Under the pieces are notes generated by a model. It was not told the DNA's origin, ran no database searches, and saw nothing but the letters and a program-made list of their open reading frames with translations. Shown here one piece after another: positions 24,686 through 33,317 of a stretch of DNA of 64,000 nt. Made by a program: the position numbers and the translations under genes. This stretch comes from Paenibacillus shirakamiensis. GTDB lineage: Bacteria > Bacillota > Bacilli > Paenibacillales > Paenibacillaceae. Within the stretch, counting starts at the first letter, position 1. The number at the start of each line of letters is the position of its first letter. The stretch covers positions 310,001 through 374,000 of the forward strand of contig NZ_JAGGLD010000001.1 of assembly GCF_017874255.1 (NCBI RefSeq). The letters are read 5' to 3'.

Positions 24686-26320
24686 ATGGCCTCCGCGCAA
24701 GTATCAACGGGTGCCGATACGCCCAGCTTTAAGCAGCATTTACCGCTACTTATCGTATTAATGGTGGGCTTATTTTTAGCCATTCTTAATCAAACGCTGT
24801 TGAACGTGGCACTACCACATATTACGAACGAATACGGAATTACAACGAATACAGCTCAGTGGCTTTTAACAGGATACATGTTAGTGAACGGGGTGCTTAT
24901 CCCGCTCTCTGCTTTCCTCATTGAACGATTTGGCGTTCGGGTTCTGTTCCTTGCTGCCATGTTTAGCTTTACTTTAGGTGCGCTAATTTGTGGATTGGCA
25001 GATAGCTTTTCTGTTCTTCTTATTGGCCGTCTAATTCAAGCCGTAGGTGGGGGCGTACTCTCTCCACTGGTCATGAGCGTTATCTTATTTATATTCCCTC
25101 CAGAAATGCGGGGGAAAGGAATGGGCATCTTCGGCTTAGCCATGATGTTTGCTCCAGCTGTAGGTCCGACGCTTTCAGGTTGGGTGGTTCAGAACTACGA
25201 CTGGCATATCTTGTTCACAGGTATGATTCCTTTTGGCGTGATTATTTTCTTTGTTGCCCTATTTAAAATGCGCAATATTGAGCAACCTAAGATGATCAAA
25301 CTCGATTACTTAGGAACCTTCTCTTCTTTAGCTGGGGTAGGATTGCTTCTTTATGGATTAAGTGAAGCAGGATCTAAAGGCTGGGGAGATATGGAGGTTG
25401 TATCCTGTATTGTAGCAGGAGCGATTCTTGTTACGTTCTTTGTTATTTGGGAGATGCGGAGTAAGAATCCTTTGCTTAATATGGGTGTATTCCGTTACGG
25501 TATTTTCTCTTTGTCCAATGTCATTAATATTTTTGTTACGGCGAGTATGTTTGCAGGGATGCTCTTGCTTCCGATTTACTTGCAGAACTTACGCGGAATC
25601 ACTCCGCTTAACTCAGGACTGCTTATGCTCCCGGGTGCACTAGTGATGCTGATTATGTCTCCGATCTCAGGGATTCTATTTGATAAAATAGGGCCTAGAC
25701 CGCTAGCCATAACCGGGATGATTATTACAACCCTTACCACTTGGGAATTTACGAAATTAACTCTGGACACTTCGTACAATTATATTCTGGTAGTATATAT
25801 GATTCGTTACTTTGGGATGTCCTTCCTAATGATGCCTATTATGACTGCAGGGATGAATCAGCTTCCAAGAGATTTGAATAAGCATGGTACGGCCATGTCT
25901 AATACGTTAAGACAAGTGAGTGGATCCATCGGTACAAGTATTATTACGACCATTTTTACGACGCGGGCCAGCTTTCATGGGGCAGCTTTAACCGATCGTA
26001 TGGATACTACAGATCCTGGATTTATGCAGGGATTCATGGAACTTGTGAATAAGATAGCAAGCGCAGCACATATTCCACTTGCACAAGCCAAAACGCAGGC
26101 AGCTACCGCTCTAGCGGGGCAAGTGAAACTGGAATCTTCGGTTCAAGGAATTAATGATGCCTTCTTCTGGGCAACGATGATTTCGGTCGTAGGTCTTGTT
26201 CTGAGCTTCTTCTTAAGAGATGTGCGGAAAGACAAGGTGCGGCAAGCGAAGAAGGATGAGAATGTGGAACTTCTGATGCTTCCTGCACCACAGCAGGTCA
26301 TAGCAGCTGAGAAGGGATGA
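24686..26320 (+). CDS. DHA2-family multidrug efflux MFS (EmrB/QacA type)
   Basis: A 544-residue drug:H+ antiporter with fourteen predicted TM helices. The DHA2 N-terminal motif [13 protein letters not shown], the [11 protein letters not shown] helix, [14 protein letters not shown] and [22 protein letters not shown] (motif C) are all there. It forms the pump of a MarR-controlled operon. AAAGGAG precedes the ATG by 9 bases. The next gene's ATG overlaps its stop codon. Substrate unknown; typical members export lipophilic or cationic toxicants. Confidence 0.93.
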   Translation: MASAQVSTGADTPSFKQHLPLLIVLMVGLFLAILNQTLLNVALPHITNEYGITTNTAQWLLTGYMLVNGVLIPLSAFLIERFGVRVLFLAAMFSFTLGALICGLADSFSVLLIGRLIQAVGGGVLSPLVMSVILFIFPPEMRGKGMGIFGLAMMFAPAVGPTLSGWVVQNYDWHILFTGMIPFGVIIFFVALFKMRNIEQPKMIKLDYLGTFSSLAGVGLLLYGLSEAGSKGWGDMEVVSCIVAGAILVTFFVIWEMRSKNPLLNMGVFRYGIFSLSNVINIFVTASMFAGMLLLPIYLQNLRGITPLNSGLLMLPGALVMLIMSPISGILFDKIGPRPLAITGMIITTLTTWEFTKLTLDTSYNYILVVYMIRYFGMSFLMMPIMTAGMNQLPRDLNKHGTAMSNTLRQVSGSIGTSIITTIFTTRASFHGAALTDRMDTTDPGFMQGFMELVNKIASAAHIPLAQAKTQAATALAGQVKLESSVQGINDAFFWATMISVVGLVLSFFLRDVRKDKVRQAKKDENVELLMLPAPQQVIAAEKG

Positions 26321-26325
26321 TTTTA

Positions 26326-26856
26326 ATGAATATTTGCATCGTATATGATTCAGAAGGTGGACATACAGAAGCCTTGGCTAAGGCGATTGCCGAAGGGGCT
26401 GCAAAGGTGGAAGGGGCAACGATTCACCTTCATTCTGTTGCAGAAGCCGATGTGTATACTCTTCCTACAATGGATGCTATTATATGGGGATCTCCAGGAC
26501 ATTTTGGTACGATTAGTTCTGGACTCAAACAGTGGATTGATAAACTCGGTTATTTATGGGCTGCAGGCCAGTTAGTAAATAAAATTGGAGCCGTCTTTTG
26601 CACAACGGCAACAGAACATGGGGGTCTTGAAGCTACTCTCTTGAATCTGATTACCCCTATGCTCCATCAAGGGATGATTATTGCGGGTCTGCCCGGTAAC
26701 ATTCCTGAGAATGCCACCTATGGTTCTTATTACGGCGTAGGTATCTCATGTCCAATTGACAGTACAGAACTTCTAAGCGAAAAAGGTAGAGTTCTAGGTA
26801 TGGCGCTGGGAGAACGGGTAGCCAACTTGACTGCAACTTTTGTTCAGCAGTCCTAA
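26326..26856 (+). CDS. flavodoxin-like NAD(P)H:quinone reductase (WrbA type)
   Basis: A 176-residue flavodoxin fold: [19 protein letters not shown] phosphate loop, [20 protein letters not shown] loop, [13 protein letters not shown] and a YYGVGIS near the end, as in WrbA. It likely reduces quinones with two electrons. It sits in the efflux operon, so drug or quinone stress is a reasonable context. Two ATGs are possible; GAAGGG leaves 9 bases to the second, which is preferred. Confidence 0.88.
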   Translation: MNICIVYDSEGGHTEALAKAIAEGAAKVEGATIHLHSVAEADVYTLPTMDAIIWGSPGHFGTISSGLKQWIDKLGYLWAAGQLVNKIGAVFCTTATEHGGLEATLLNLITPMLHQGMIIAGLPGNIPENATYGSYYGVGISCPIDSTELLSEKGRVLGMALGERVANLTATFVQQS

Positions 26857-26874
26857 ATCAAGGAGGAAGCCGTT

Positions 26875-27396
26875 ATGATCTTCATTACCTTTGCAATCAC
26901 TGCGATTATTGTCTTAGCGATTCTTATATCCTTAAATGTCCGTAACAAATCGGCAAACCTCGCCAAGGAGCGTGTAAGCTCGAACGAGGAGCAACAAGTA
27001 ACGGAGCAACCAGAACAAGAAACGGATGCTCCAAAAGTATCTGATACTATGCATGATCATCTGGAGGAACCTGTCTCAGATCCTTACATTCTTTCAGAAC
27101 AACTGGCTGCGCATCATCATTCAGAATCTACAGAACACACACAGACAGATATTGGCTTACAGAAAGCGTCTATTGTAGAGCCATCGCAGCGGATCACAAT
27201 AGATCAAGAAAAGCTGGCAAAAACGCCTTCTGCTCAACCAGCAGCTTCCATTACGGATCAAGATTACCGAGCAGCTATTCAGCGGCTCTTGGAGCCTCCT
27301 CAAGAAAAACCTGTAGATGCTCCTAATTCGGCATCGAAAGATCAGGACTTTCGCAATGCTCTCAAGAAATTAAGTGAACAGAAGAAAGATCATTAA
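26875..27396 (+). CDS. membrane-anchored acidic protein
   Basis: A 173-residue protein: an N-terminal TM helix (MIFITFAITAIIVLAILISL) and a long hydrophilic, Gln/Glu-rich region with low-complexity spans and two related C-terminal blocks (DQDYRAAIQRLLE and DQDFRNALKKLSE). AAGGAGG precedes ATG. No family recognised. The last gene of the MarR-linked cluster, closed by a terminator. Confidence 0.75.
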   Translation: MIFITFAITAIIVLAILISLNVRNKSANLAKERVSSNEEQQVTEQPEQETDAPKVSDTMHDHLEEPVSDPYILSEQLAAHHHSESTEHTQTDIGLQKASIVEPSQRITIDQEKLAKTPSAQPAASITDQDYRAAIQRLLEPPQEKPVDAPNSASKDQDFRNALKKLSEQKKDH

Positions 27397-27399
27397 CAA

Positions 27400-27440
27400 A
27401 CAAAGGTGTTTCTACTGCCCGTCTACGGGCTTTAGGAACA
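27400..27440 (+). terminator. terminator of the efflux operon, bidirectional
   Basis: A long stem with arms AAGGTGTT and AACACCTT plus an inner GCCCG / CGGGC, then TTTTTT. It also follows the minus-strand small ORF at 27457-27612. Confidence 0.9.
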
Positions 27441-27456
27441 CCTTTTTTGTAACTTG

Positions 27457-27612
27457 CTAGAACAAAAAGCGCAAGGTTACAATGATGACAGCAAGATGGT
27501 AAAGAAGTTCCAGCCAATTTCGATCAAAGCTATTACTAAGCTGAGCTATGGAATAGATAGAACGAATAATAATGATAACCAGAGCGATCTGAAACAAGAC
27601 GAGTGGAATCAC
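27457..27612 (-). CDS. hidden 51-residue two-helix membrane protein
   Basis: GTG start with a perfect AGGAGG ribosome binding site and a 6-base spacer; TAG stop 17 bases before the shared terminator. The product is a strongly hydrophobic pair of helices (LVLFQIALVIIIIRSIY and LYHLAVIIVTLRFLF) with a polar loop (SNSFDRNW). An 84-residue plus-strand ORF covers the same stretch but has no ribosome binding site and an unlikely sequence. No family recognised. Confidence 0.75.
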   Translation of the reverse strand: MIPLVLFQIALVIIIIRSIYSIAQLSNSFDRNWLELLYHLAVIIVTLRFLF

Positions 27613-27774
27613 AGGAAACCTCCTTTACTAGGACCTTTTCATAGATATGATGGGATGTCCTACTTCATTCATAAGCTTATGTTCCTAGTATATATTTTGA
27701 AAAGATAGGTATGTTTGCCGTTTCAAGAGCTACGGATTCCTCATACTATACATTAGTTGAGAGGAGTGATGAAG

Positions 27775-28026
27775 ATGGAGGCTTATTATAATTGCATGCG
27801 ATGTATGAATAAGAGAGTTCGAATTATGACCGTGGATGGGAATCATTATGAAGGTGTAATTACCAATGTGGACCGTGAAAATGTATATTTAGATACACGG
27901 GGAGAGGGTAGAACAGTTCAGACATCTGGATTTTATCCGGGATATGGATATGGGTATGGTTATGGTGCCGGTGCTGGAATTCTATCGCTTAGTTTGTTTT
28001 CCTTGTTAGCTTTAGCTTTGATTTAA
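27775..28026 (+). CDS. Sm-like small protein with Gly/Tyr linker and hydrophobic tail
   Basis: An 83-residue protein: CMRCMNKRVRIMTVDGNHYEG then VITNVDRENVYLD is a small Sm-like barrel; a (GY) repeat linker (YGYGYGYGAGAG) and a hydrophobic helix (ILSLSLFSLLALALI) end it. Same layout as 20174-20491. GAGGAG gives an 8-base spacer to the third possible start, chosen here. Probably a spore-associated protein; function unknown. Confidence 0.8.
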   Translation: MEAYYNCMRCMNKRVRIMTVDGNHYEGVITNVDRENVYLDTRGEGRTVQTSGFYPGYGYGYGYGAGAGILSLSLFSLLALALI

Positions 28027-28041
28027 CTTTAATAGTAGCAG

Positions 28042-28080
28042 ACAGAGCCCCTTTCTTTAAAAAGATGAGAGGGGCTCTTC
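28042..28080 (+). terminator. hairpin after the Sm-like gene
   Basis: AGAGCCCC / GGGGCTCT with a 19-base loop that pairs weakly; the T tract is poor (TTCATTCT). Confidence 0.6.
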
Positions 28081-28127
28081 ATTCTATACTGTGAAGAAGT
28101 AAATTTACTTTTAGATGAAGAAGCTCA

Positions 28128-29144
28128 CTAAGGTCTGAAATATTGCGTTACGGATGCTGTGCCGTCAGCTTCCACGTGTACCTCAGCCCATGCACCGTTA
28201 ATGAGAGTGTTCTGTGGAGGGAGATGACCGCAGTCTATATCATAGATAATAGGAAGCTTTAATTCATTTGAAAGTTCAGTGTATACGTCCTCTACCGTGT
28301 AGCCGTCGAACGGCTGATTTGCTTCGCTTCTACCGAACATAATTCCTGAACAATGCTCAAACCAACCTGCTAATTTCATTTGAACTAACGTTCTTCGCAA
28401 ATCTGTGGTGGATAATTCGCAATTCTCCAAATACCATAGAATGGGTTCATTATGGATATAAGTCTGCTGGAAATATTGGACATCTCCATATGGGGTACCG
28501 ATTACATGTCTGATAACATCGATACACCCTCCAAGCAGACGACCTTGTATGTTCACAGAGGCCTGCGAAATGATCTTCCAAAAGGTCGGTTCTGTTAAAT
28601 GGAATATAGATGGTGAAGGATCATTAAAATTCCACTCCTTTTGATAATTTAATGAGGAATGTTGCCTGATTGCTTCGCCAGTCCTTGTAGATAATGTAGG
28701 CAGCCACATTGCAGTTGTAGGATCTGAAAATTCTCCCCTAAGATCCATAACATTCGTGCCATGGGCAGTGGCAATGCCTGTCTTTAACGTGATGGCTAAC
28801 AATAATAAGCTAATATCTGAATAACCTAAAATCCATTTCATAGGGATATGTTCAAAATCTACATATTCTAAGATTTCAATTAATAGTTCTCCGCCCCAAG
28901 GTGGGATAATGATATTAATATCATCATCGAGCATCATTTCATTAAATTCAGATGCACGCACAAGGGCTGGCGCTGATGTAGACTTGTGTTGATTCCAAAC
29001 GGTGTCTCCGTAAATCACATTGAATCCTTGTGTCCTCAAACGATTAGAGGTTTGATGTAGCAAATCATGCAATTCCGGCTTTACGCCAGAGGAGGATGCA
29101 GTTATCCCTATGGTTGCTCCTGGTTCTAATAATGGATATTTCAT
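28128..29144 (-). CDS. S66 peptidase, MccF-like (LD-carboxypeptidase family)
   Basis: A 338-residue serine peptidase. The nucleophile elbow is WILGYSDISLL, and the later LENCELS (Glu) and DCGHLPPQ (His) complete the Ser-Glu-His triad. The length and the loop before the Glu fit MccF, which detoxifies microcin C-type peptides by cleaving the acyl-sulfamoyl link; relatives recycle peptidoglycan. The gene lies alone with AAGGAG before its ATG; no microcin gene is seen near it. Confidence 0.87.
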   Translation of the reverse strand: MKYPLLEPGATIGITASSSGVKPELHDLLHQTSNRLRTQGFNVIYGDTVWNQHKSTSAPALVRASEFNEMMLDDDINIIIPPWGGELLIEILEYVDFEHIPMKWILGYSDISLLLLAITLKTGIATAHGTNVMDLRGEFSDPTTAMWLPTLSTRTGEAIRQHSSLNYQKEWNFNDPSPSIFHLTEPTFWKIISQASVNIQGRLLGGCIDVIRHVIGTPYGDVQYFQQTYIHNEPILWYLENCELSTTDLRRTLVQMKLAGWFEHCSGIMFGRSEANQPFDGYTVEDVYTELSNELKLPIIYDIDCGHLPPQNTLINGAWAEVHVEADGTASVTQYFRP

Positions 29145-29194
29145 TTTGTATACACTCCTTAATTCAGATTAGTTAGAGCAATACATGGTTCTAG

Positions 29195-29233
29195 ATATAA
29201 AAAAATGACATCCAAATGATTGAATGTCATATA
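29195..29233 (-). terminator. terminator of the SET-domain gene
   Basis: TGACAT / ATGTCA stem, with weak inner pairing, followed on the minus strand by TTTTTTTATAT. Confidence 0.75.
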
Positions 29234-29300
29234 GAGCAATGGGCATGCCACAAAGTGTAAAGTAATCTTGTTAACTTGTTTAGAAGAGCAATAGCCTTCT

Positions 29301-29693
29301 TTACTCAATATCTTCGTCTTGCTCCAAGAACCACAGAATATCATCACAATCGACATCGCCATTATAGTTAATAAGAATCTCTTCACCAGCCTTAATATCA
29401 GTGTAAGCATAGAAATCAAAGGTGTGCTTCTCAAAACTAATATCATAAGTAGCATTAGGCGTATAGGAATGATTGAACAAGCTTCCGTACCCAAGCAGAA
29501 TGGCTGTGTGATTCGCCCCATACTGGAACACATAATCCGCAAGAATAGTTTTCTCTATATGCTCGTGATCTTCATTCTCATAAGGAACTACGGGAGCTTC
29601 ATGGATCAAGGTCCCTTTCGCAATATCCTGTGTGGCAAATACGCCTCGGTTGAATTCTCCATTGCTAAGATTAGAAATTTTCACTTCGATCAT
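29301..29693 (-). CDS. SET-domain protein
   Basis: A 130-residue compact SET fold: RGVFATQDIAKGTLI near the start, GYGSLFNHSYTPNATY (the NHS-x-x-PN knot) and AGEEILINYNGD. SET proteins use S-adenosylmethionine, usually to methylate lysine; small bacterial versions are poorly characterised. An upstream GTG is in frame, but AAAGGTG leaves 8 bases to the ATG used here. 27 bases follow to the next upstream gene, an alpha/beta hydrolase, on the same strand. Confidence 0.87.
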   Translation of the reverse strand: MIEVKISNLSNGEFNRGVFATQDIAKGTLIHEAPVVPYENEDHEHIEKTILADYVFQYGANHTAILLGYGSLFNHSYTPNATYDISFEKHTFDFYAYTDIKAGEEILINYNGDVDCDDILWFLEQDEDIE

Positions 29694-29720
29694 TTGTCTG
29701 TCACCTTTCACGAATAACGA

Positions 29721-30668
29721 TTATTTTACATAGTGTGCGATGAAATTTGTAACTTCTGCATCATAAGCGGTGGGATCTACTTTACGTGCTAATCCATGTC
29801 CAGCTCCCTTAGCAATATAAAGCTTCTTGGGTTCGGGACCAATTTTATAGAGTTCATAGACCATTTCAGAGGGTACAAATAAGTCGGCATCCCCGTGAAT
29901 GAATAGCATTGGTGTTTTTGATTTCTTCACTTGTTCTAAGGCTGAAGCCTCGGCAAAGGAATAGCCAGCCCTAATTTGGGTCATCAGACTTGTGGTTTGT
30001 ACGAGTGGGAACGTAGGTAAATGATACATCCGTTTGAGTTGATACTTCAGTTCATCTTCTGCTGAGGTATAGCCACAATCCTCTACAATAGCTTTTACAT
30101 TAGAAGGGAGGTCTTCGCCACTAGTCATCATGACAGTTGCACCACCCATAGAGACTCCATGTAGAACAATTTGTTGTTCGTTACCTAAGGTTGTAAGGAC
30201 CTGATGGATCCATTGTACATAATCTTTACGCTCCGGCCACCCAAAACCTATATAGTTACCTTCGCTTTTTCCATGTCCTCTGGCGTCAGGGATGAGAACG
30301 TTATACCCAAGATCTTCACTGTACATTTGAGCAAGATCGCCCATTTGTTCGGGTTTACCAGCGTACCCATGAGCTAGAATGACCGTTTTGGCGGAAGAAG
30401 ATTTGGATTTCAAAAAATAAGCATGCAGCTTCAAACCATCCCCCGAAGTCAGTATCCAGTCTTCAAAAGGTTGGGTGTTCCACCATGCCATACGTTCCTG
30501 TTCTGAGGTCTGCAAGGCGGGGTCCACTTTAAGATCTGGATTGTCGTCCAAAAAGCCTTTATCTGCCCTTGCAATGGCTACCCCATAGAAATAAAACGTA
30601 GCTCCTACGATTATAACAATAAATAATAATGCAATACTGGATAAGATAATCATCCATTTTTTGTTCAA
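29721..30668 (-). CDS. membrane-anchored alpha/beta hydrolase
   Basis: A 315-residue hydrolase resembling B. subtilis YqkD. It has an N-terminal TM anchor (about 5-28), oxyanion region LAHGYAGKPEQM, nucleophile LHGVSMGGAT, the acid Asp in FIHGDADLFVP and the His in AKGAGHGLA. Substrate unknown. The start is TTG: GGGAGG lies exactly 7 bases upstream, and there is no ATG near. It may be cotranscribed with the SET gene. Confidence 0.9.
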   Translation of the reverse strand: MNKKWMIILSSIALLFIVIIVGATFYFYGVAIARADKGFLDDNPDLKVDPALQTSEQERMAWWNTQPFEDWILTSGDGLKLHAYFLKSKSSSAKTVILAHGYAGKPEQMGDLAQMYSEDLGYNVLIPDARGHGKSEGNYIGFGWPERKDYVQWIHQVLTTLGNEQQIVLHGVSMGGATVMMTSGEDLPSNVKAIVEDCGYTSAEDELKYQLKRMYHLPTFPLVQTTSLMTQIRAGYSFAEASALEQVKKSKTPMLFIHGDADLFVPSEMVYELYKIGPEPKKLYIAKGAGHGLARKVDPTAYDAEVTNFIAHYVK

Positions 30669-30780
30669 ACGTATGCCTCCCGATTCTGTCTTATGTATTC
30701 ATACTCATTCCCTGTAGTGTATCGTACCTATGTGAAATGCTCAAGACAGAGTACTATTTGGTATAATCATGTAAAGAAAT

Positions 30781-30969
30781 TGCATCTATTTAGATGAAAA
30801 AATTGGAATGAATACCGATATGGTCTATCTGGCTTGGGGTGATTATGATCAACATTATAAAGATTACTACAGTTGGGGATCGGCAGACATGTGGGTATAT
30901 GAGCATTCAAGTTATGCAAATGATTATTTGTATTTCACCAATGATATTTTAGTGTCTTTCTCTAATTAG
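30781..30969 (+). pseudogene. 5'-truncated SmpA/BamE-like tail
   Basis: The frame reads IGMNTDMVYLAWGDYD, then ADMWVYEH and YLYFTNDILVSF, the pattern of small lipoproteins with a SmpA-like domain ('G-M-x-x-x-V-x-x-AWG' and 'WVY...YLYF'). An upstream stop leaves no signal peptide or ribosome binding site; the nearest ATG (30808) is internal. Taken as a gene remnant. Confidence 0.5.
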
Positions 30970-30998
30970 AATCTATTTCTAGAACCTACAAGGTAAAA

Positions 30999-31040
30999 GG
31001 AAAAAAAAGGAGAATGGATGTGAATTCTCCTTTTTTTTGT
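30999..31040 (+). terminator. bidirectional terminator
   Basis: GGAGAAT / ATTCTCC stem bounded by eight A and eight T. Confidence 0.9.
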
Positions 31041-31080
31041 TGCTAAATATGTTTCACGATGGTAGAATGAAATTCGTTGC

Positions 31081-31152
31081 AGGACGGTAGCTCAGCGGGA
31101 GAGCACTACCTTGACAGGGTAGGGGTCATGGGTTCGATCCCCATCCGTCCTA
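31081..31152 (+). tRNA. tRNA-Val (GAC)
   Basis: A 72-base cloverleaf: acceptor AGGACGG / CCGTCCT, D-arm GCTCAGCGGGAGAGC, anticodon loop TTGACAG, T-arm ATGGGTTCGATCCCCAT. CCA not encoded. It is a solitary tRNA at the edge of the decayed island. Confidence 0.95.
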
Positions 31153-31156
31153 TACT

Positions 31157-31188
31157 GAAAACCCCTTGATTATCAAGGGGTTTTTGCT
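31157..31188 (+). terminator. terminator of tRNA-Val
   Basis: AAAACCCCTTGAT / ATCAAGGGGTTTT with minimal loop, then TTTT. Confidence 0.92.
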
Positions 31189-31191
31189 TTT

Positions 31192-31539
31192 TTTAAGTCA
31201 ATAATCACAAAAAGTGGTAATTATTTTTATACTTTGTTCATGCAATCCTCTAATTATAAAGATTGGTCTACGTGGAAAAATACATCTGGAACAGCAAAAA
31301 AGATAACTACACATATAGTAACTGGAGCTGATGGTCAAAATTCCTATAGACTGAGTTTGCAGATAAATTATAATGACGGAACACCTTTAACAAGTATTTT
31401 TTATTCGGATTTTTGACAACCTGGGGTTCAATCATTATTTAATTTTTGTTTACCGCCTGGAGTTACAGTGTATACCGTTGTAGATACAGTAGGATTTGTA
31501 TCATCTAAATCATATGAATTAGATTTTTATCAATATTAA
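31192..31539 (+). pseudogene. remnant with in-frame TGA
   Basis: A frame open from the tRNA terminator codes for SSNYKDWSTWKNTSGTA and SLQINYNDGTPLTSI, meets TGA at 31414, then continues without frame change through PPGVTVYTVVDTVGF to a normal TAA. The TGA replaces what reads as Trp. No start with a ribosome binding site is found. Likely a 5'-truncated gene with one nonsense change; family not recognised. Confidence 0.6.
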
Positions 31540-31546
31540 AAGAAAT

Positions 31547-31578
31547 TAAGCACTCATTACATGGGGTGCTTTTTATTT
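31547..31578 (+). terminator. short hairpin with T tract
   Basis: AGCAC / GTGCT around a 12-base loop, then TTTTTATTTTG. Confidence 0.55.
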
Positions 31579-31605
31579 TGCTCTATTTTGCTCTCTGATA
31601 GATAA

Positions 31606-31889
31606 ATGCCTATAGAGCGGATTGAAGATATCCGCAAGAATTGCAACAGAAAATAGAGCTACTTCTACTAAAATCAAGCTTCTGGAAAAAAACGACCTAC
31701 GACATGAAGAGACATCAAACAAATTAAAGAGTCCACAATAAAAATGGAGATCGATAATAAAATATTTTCATTGTTTCAACAAGTAGGCAAGATAGCGGTG
31801 CTGAACGGAAGATAGGACTTGAACTACTTAAATATGTACTTGGAATTACAATCGGTTTAATGGTAGCCAATATGTCTTTAGGAAAGTAG
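31606..31889 (+). pseudogene. frameshifted XhlA-like (holin-associated) gene
   Basis: Successive pieces in different frames read MPIERIEDIRK, then QQKIELL, then IKLLEKNDLRHEETSNKL, then TIKMEIDNK, and finally KIGLELLKYVLGITIG as a C-terminal TM helix. This order, a coiled coil followed by one helix, is that of phage hemolysin XhlA. At least three frame changes or stops make it non-functional. Confidence 0.65.
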
Positions 31890-31904
31890 GGGTTGAGATG
31901 AGAT

Positions 31905-32166
31905 ATGACAAAAGAAATCGGGAAGCTAGTGTAAGCCAAATTTAGAATTTAAGTAAAAAGGCTATTATACGGATAAAGTGCTTGATGTTCCAAAAGTTGA
32001 AAAAGATGATGAAAACATGGACAAGGTGAGCGTAAAGGTAGACGGTAAAATCATTGCAGATGGTCTACTAGGAAAAAAGGCAGGAGTAACCTATGTACCT
32101 CTACAGGCTGTTGCCGATACGCTGGGAGCAAGTGTTGAATGGGATAGCAAAACAAAAACCGCTTAA
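31905..32166 (+). pseudogene. decayed stalk-domain (copper amine oxidase N-like) phage protein
   Basis: The last 62 codons are intact: KVSVKVDGKIIADG then GVTYVPLQAVADTLGASVEW, the stalk domain found at the end of Paenibacillus phage lysins and surface proteins. Ahead of it MTKEIGKLV breaks at a stop and the frame changes. It follows the XhlA-like remnant, the expected place of an endolysin. Confidence 0.55.
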
Positions 32167-32208
32167 TCACAAAGAAGGTAAATAAGTAAAAAACACCAAT
32201 TTAATAGA

Positions 32209-32405
32209 TAAATTGTCCTTCGTTTCCGAGTTGGCTGAGGTCCAAATTATTAAAGCAGACTGTCAATGTTCCTAAAAATGCATTACCTGTAATTGACTTA
32301 TTTATTGGATTAGGGGTTGGTGCTGCGGCAGACCTTTTACTATCTAGATTTGATCCACAGACTTTGGTCAGGAGGATTGACGGAGTTGTTCGTGCTAGCG
32401 TTTAG
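32209..32405 (+). pseudogene. start-less membrane ORF remnant
   Basis: An open frame without usable start encodes VIDLFIGLGVGAAADLLLS and RRIDGVVRASV, one hydrophobic segment plus a basic end. Position after the lysis remnants suggests another piece of the same element. Family not recognised. Confidence 0.35.
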
Positions 32406-32435
32406 CAAGAGGTATGGGATAACAAGAATAATTAA

Positions 32436-32482
32436 TTGTAACAAGCCCCACCTGTGTTAAGATGGGGCTTGTTATAATTTTA
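32436..32482. terminator. terminator-like hairpin
   Basis: A perfect 12-bp stem TAACAAGCCCCA / TGGGGCTTGTTA with a 12-base loop. T tracts are modest on both sides; it sits just downstream of the minus-strand PPC-like gene. Confidence 0.75.
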
Positions 32483-32941
32483 AAATTTAGTGAATTGCAA
32501 TGTGTAAGGTCTGTTAGGATCATAATCATCTCTACCAGTAGAAATCACTCGGATATACACTTTTTTACCAGCTTGAACATCTGTGCCAACAGCTTCAACT
32601 TCTCCCTTACCATTATAATTAATATAACTGGTGCCTGTTATATTATTATTCGAATCAGTTCTTACTAATTGTAAAGTAAGATCGATGCCAGATGGAGGAG
32701 TTACAGCAACAGAAAAATTAATGTATTTAGAACCACTTGCATTATTAACAACATACCAATCATTATCATTTGGACTGTCAATGGGAAGGATTACGGTATT
32801 CGTACTAGATGTGTATGGATTCCAAATCTCCATTGGACTTTCAAAGGTATCACCATATCCATATTGAGCAGAAGCAGATCCAGCAGCTAAAGATAACAGT
32901 ATTGCAGTAAGTAGAGTCACAATAGAAATTTTTTTCTTCAT
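32480..32941 (-). CDS. exported PPC-like domain protein
   Basis: A 153-residue protein with a clear signal peptide (MKKKISIVTLLTAILLSLAAG, cleavage near SASAQ). The mature part (DNDWYVVNN, IDLTLQLVRTDSNNN, GKKVYIRVIS, YTLQF) has the jelly-roll pattern of bacterial pre-peptidase C-terminal domains, normally appended to secreted proteases; here it stands alone. GGAGG lies ahead of the ATG. It is the only intact gene in the AT-rich island. Confidence 0.8.
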   Translation of the reverse strand: MKKKISIVTLLTAILLSLAAGSASAQYGYGDTFESPMEIWNPYTSSTNTVILPIDSPNDNDWYVVNNASGSKYINFSVAVTPPSGIDLTLQLVRTDSNNNITGTSYINYNGKGEVEAVGTDVQAGKKVYIRVISTGRDDYDPNRPYTLQFTKF

Positions 32942-33317
32942 CTCTCGTTACCTCCAATAGATTAATTAGCTGGCCAGCTTATATAAAGCTATCACAGCGT
33001 ATGATGTAAGTAAACTACTAAAATGTAAATAATTATTAAAATATTAATTAAATTCCCAAAAATATTTCGCTTATAAAACGTTGTCAGGAATAGAGGGTTT
33101 AGCTACAGGGTTGGTTAAGCTGTCTTTGATCAAGAGAAGCGTAATAGAAGGGATAATAATAAGCCCTACTGATTTCAGTTGGTAGGAATGATTTGTTGGA
33201 TTATTCAGGATATATTTATAGTAATATGCACTAATATAATTCCAATATTTAGTTTATTATAGTATTAAGGCTTAAACTTTTGAATGAATGAATGAATGAA
33301 TGAATGGATGGTTTTTC
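32942..33317. other. AT-rich intergenic stretch without gene
   Basis: About 375 bases with no supported ORF. It holds the upstream region of the PPC-like gene and the TGAA repeat listed separately. Confidence 0.6.
33281..33309. repeat. TGAA tetranucleotide repeat
   Basis: Six exact TGAA units followed by TGGA, immediately upstream of the decayed membrane-protein gene. Confidence 0.95.

Noticed and set aside
27454..27708. 84-residue plus-strand ORF
   Set aside because: No ribosome binding site, odd composition, and it covers a better supported minus-strand gene.
31081..32500. Phage attachment-site duplication of the tRNA-Val 3' end
   Set aside because: No second copy of the ATCCCCATCCGTCC sequence was found by eye across the island; needs a search.
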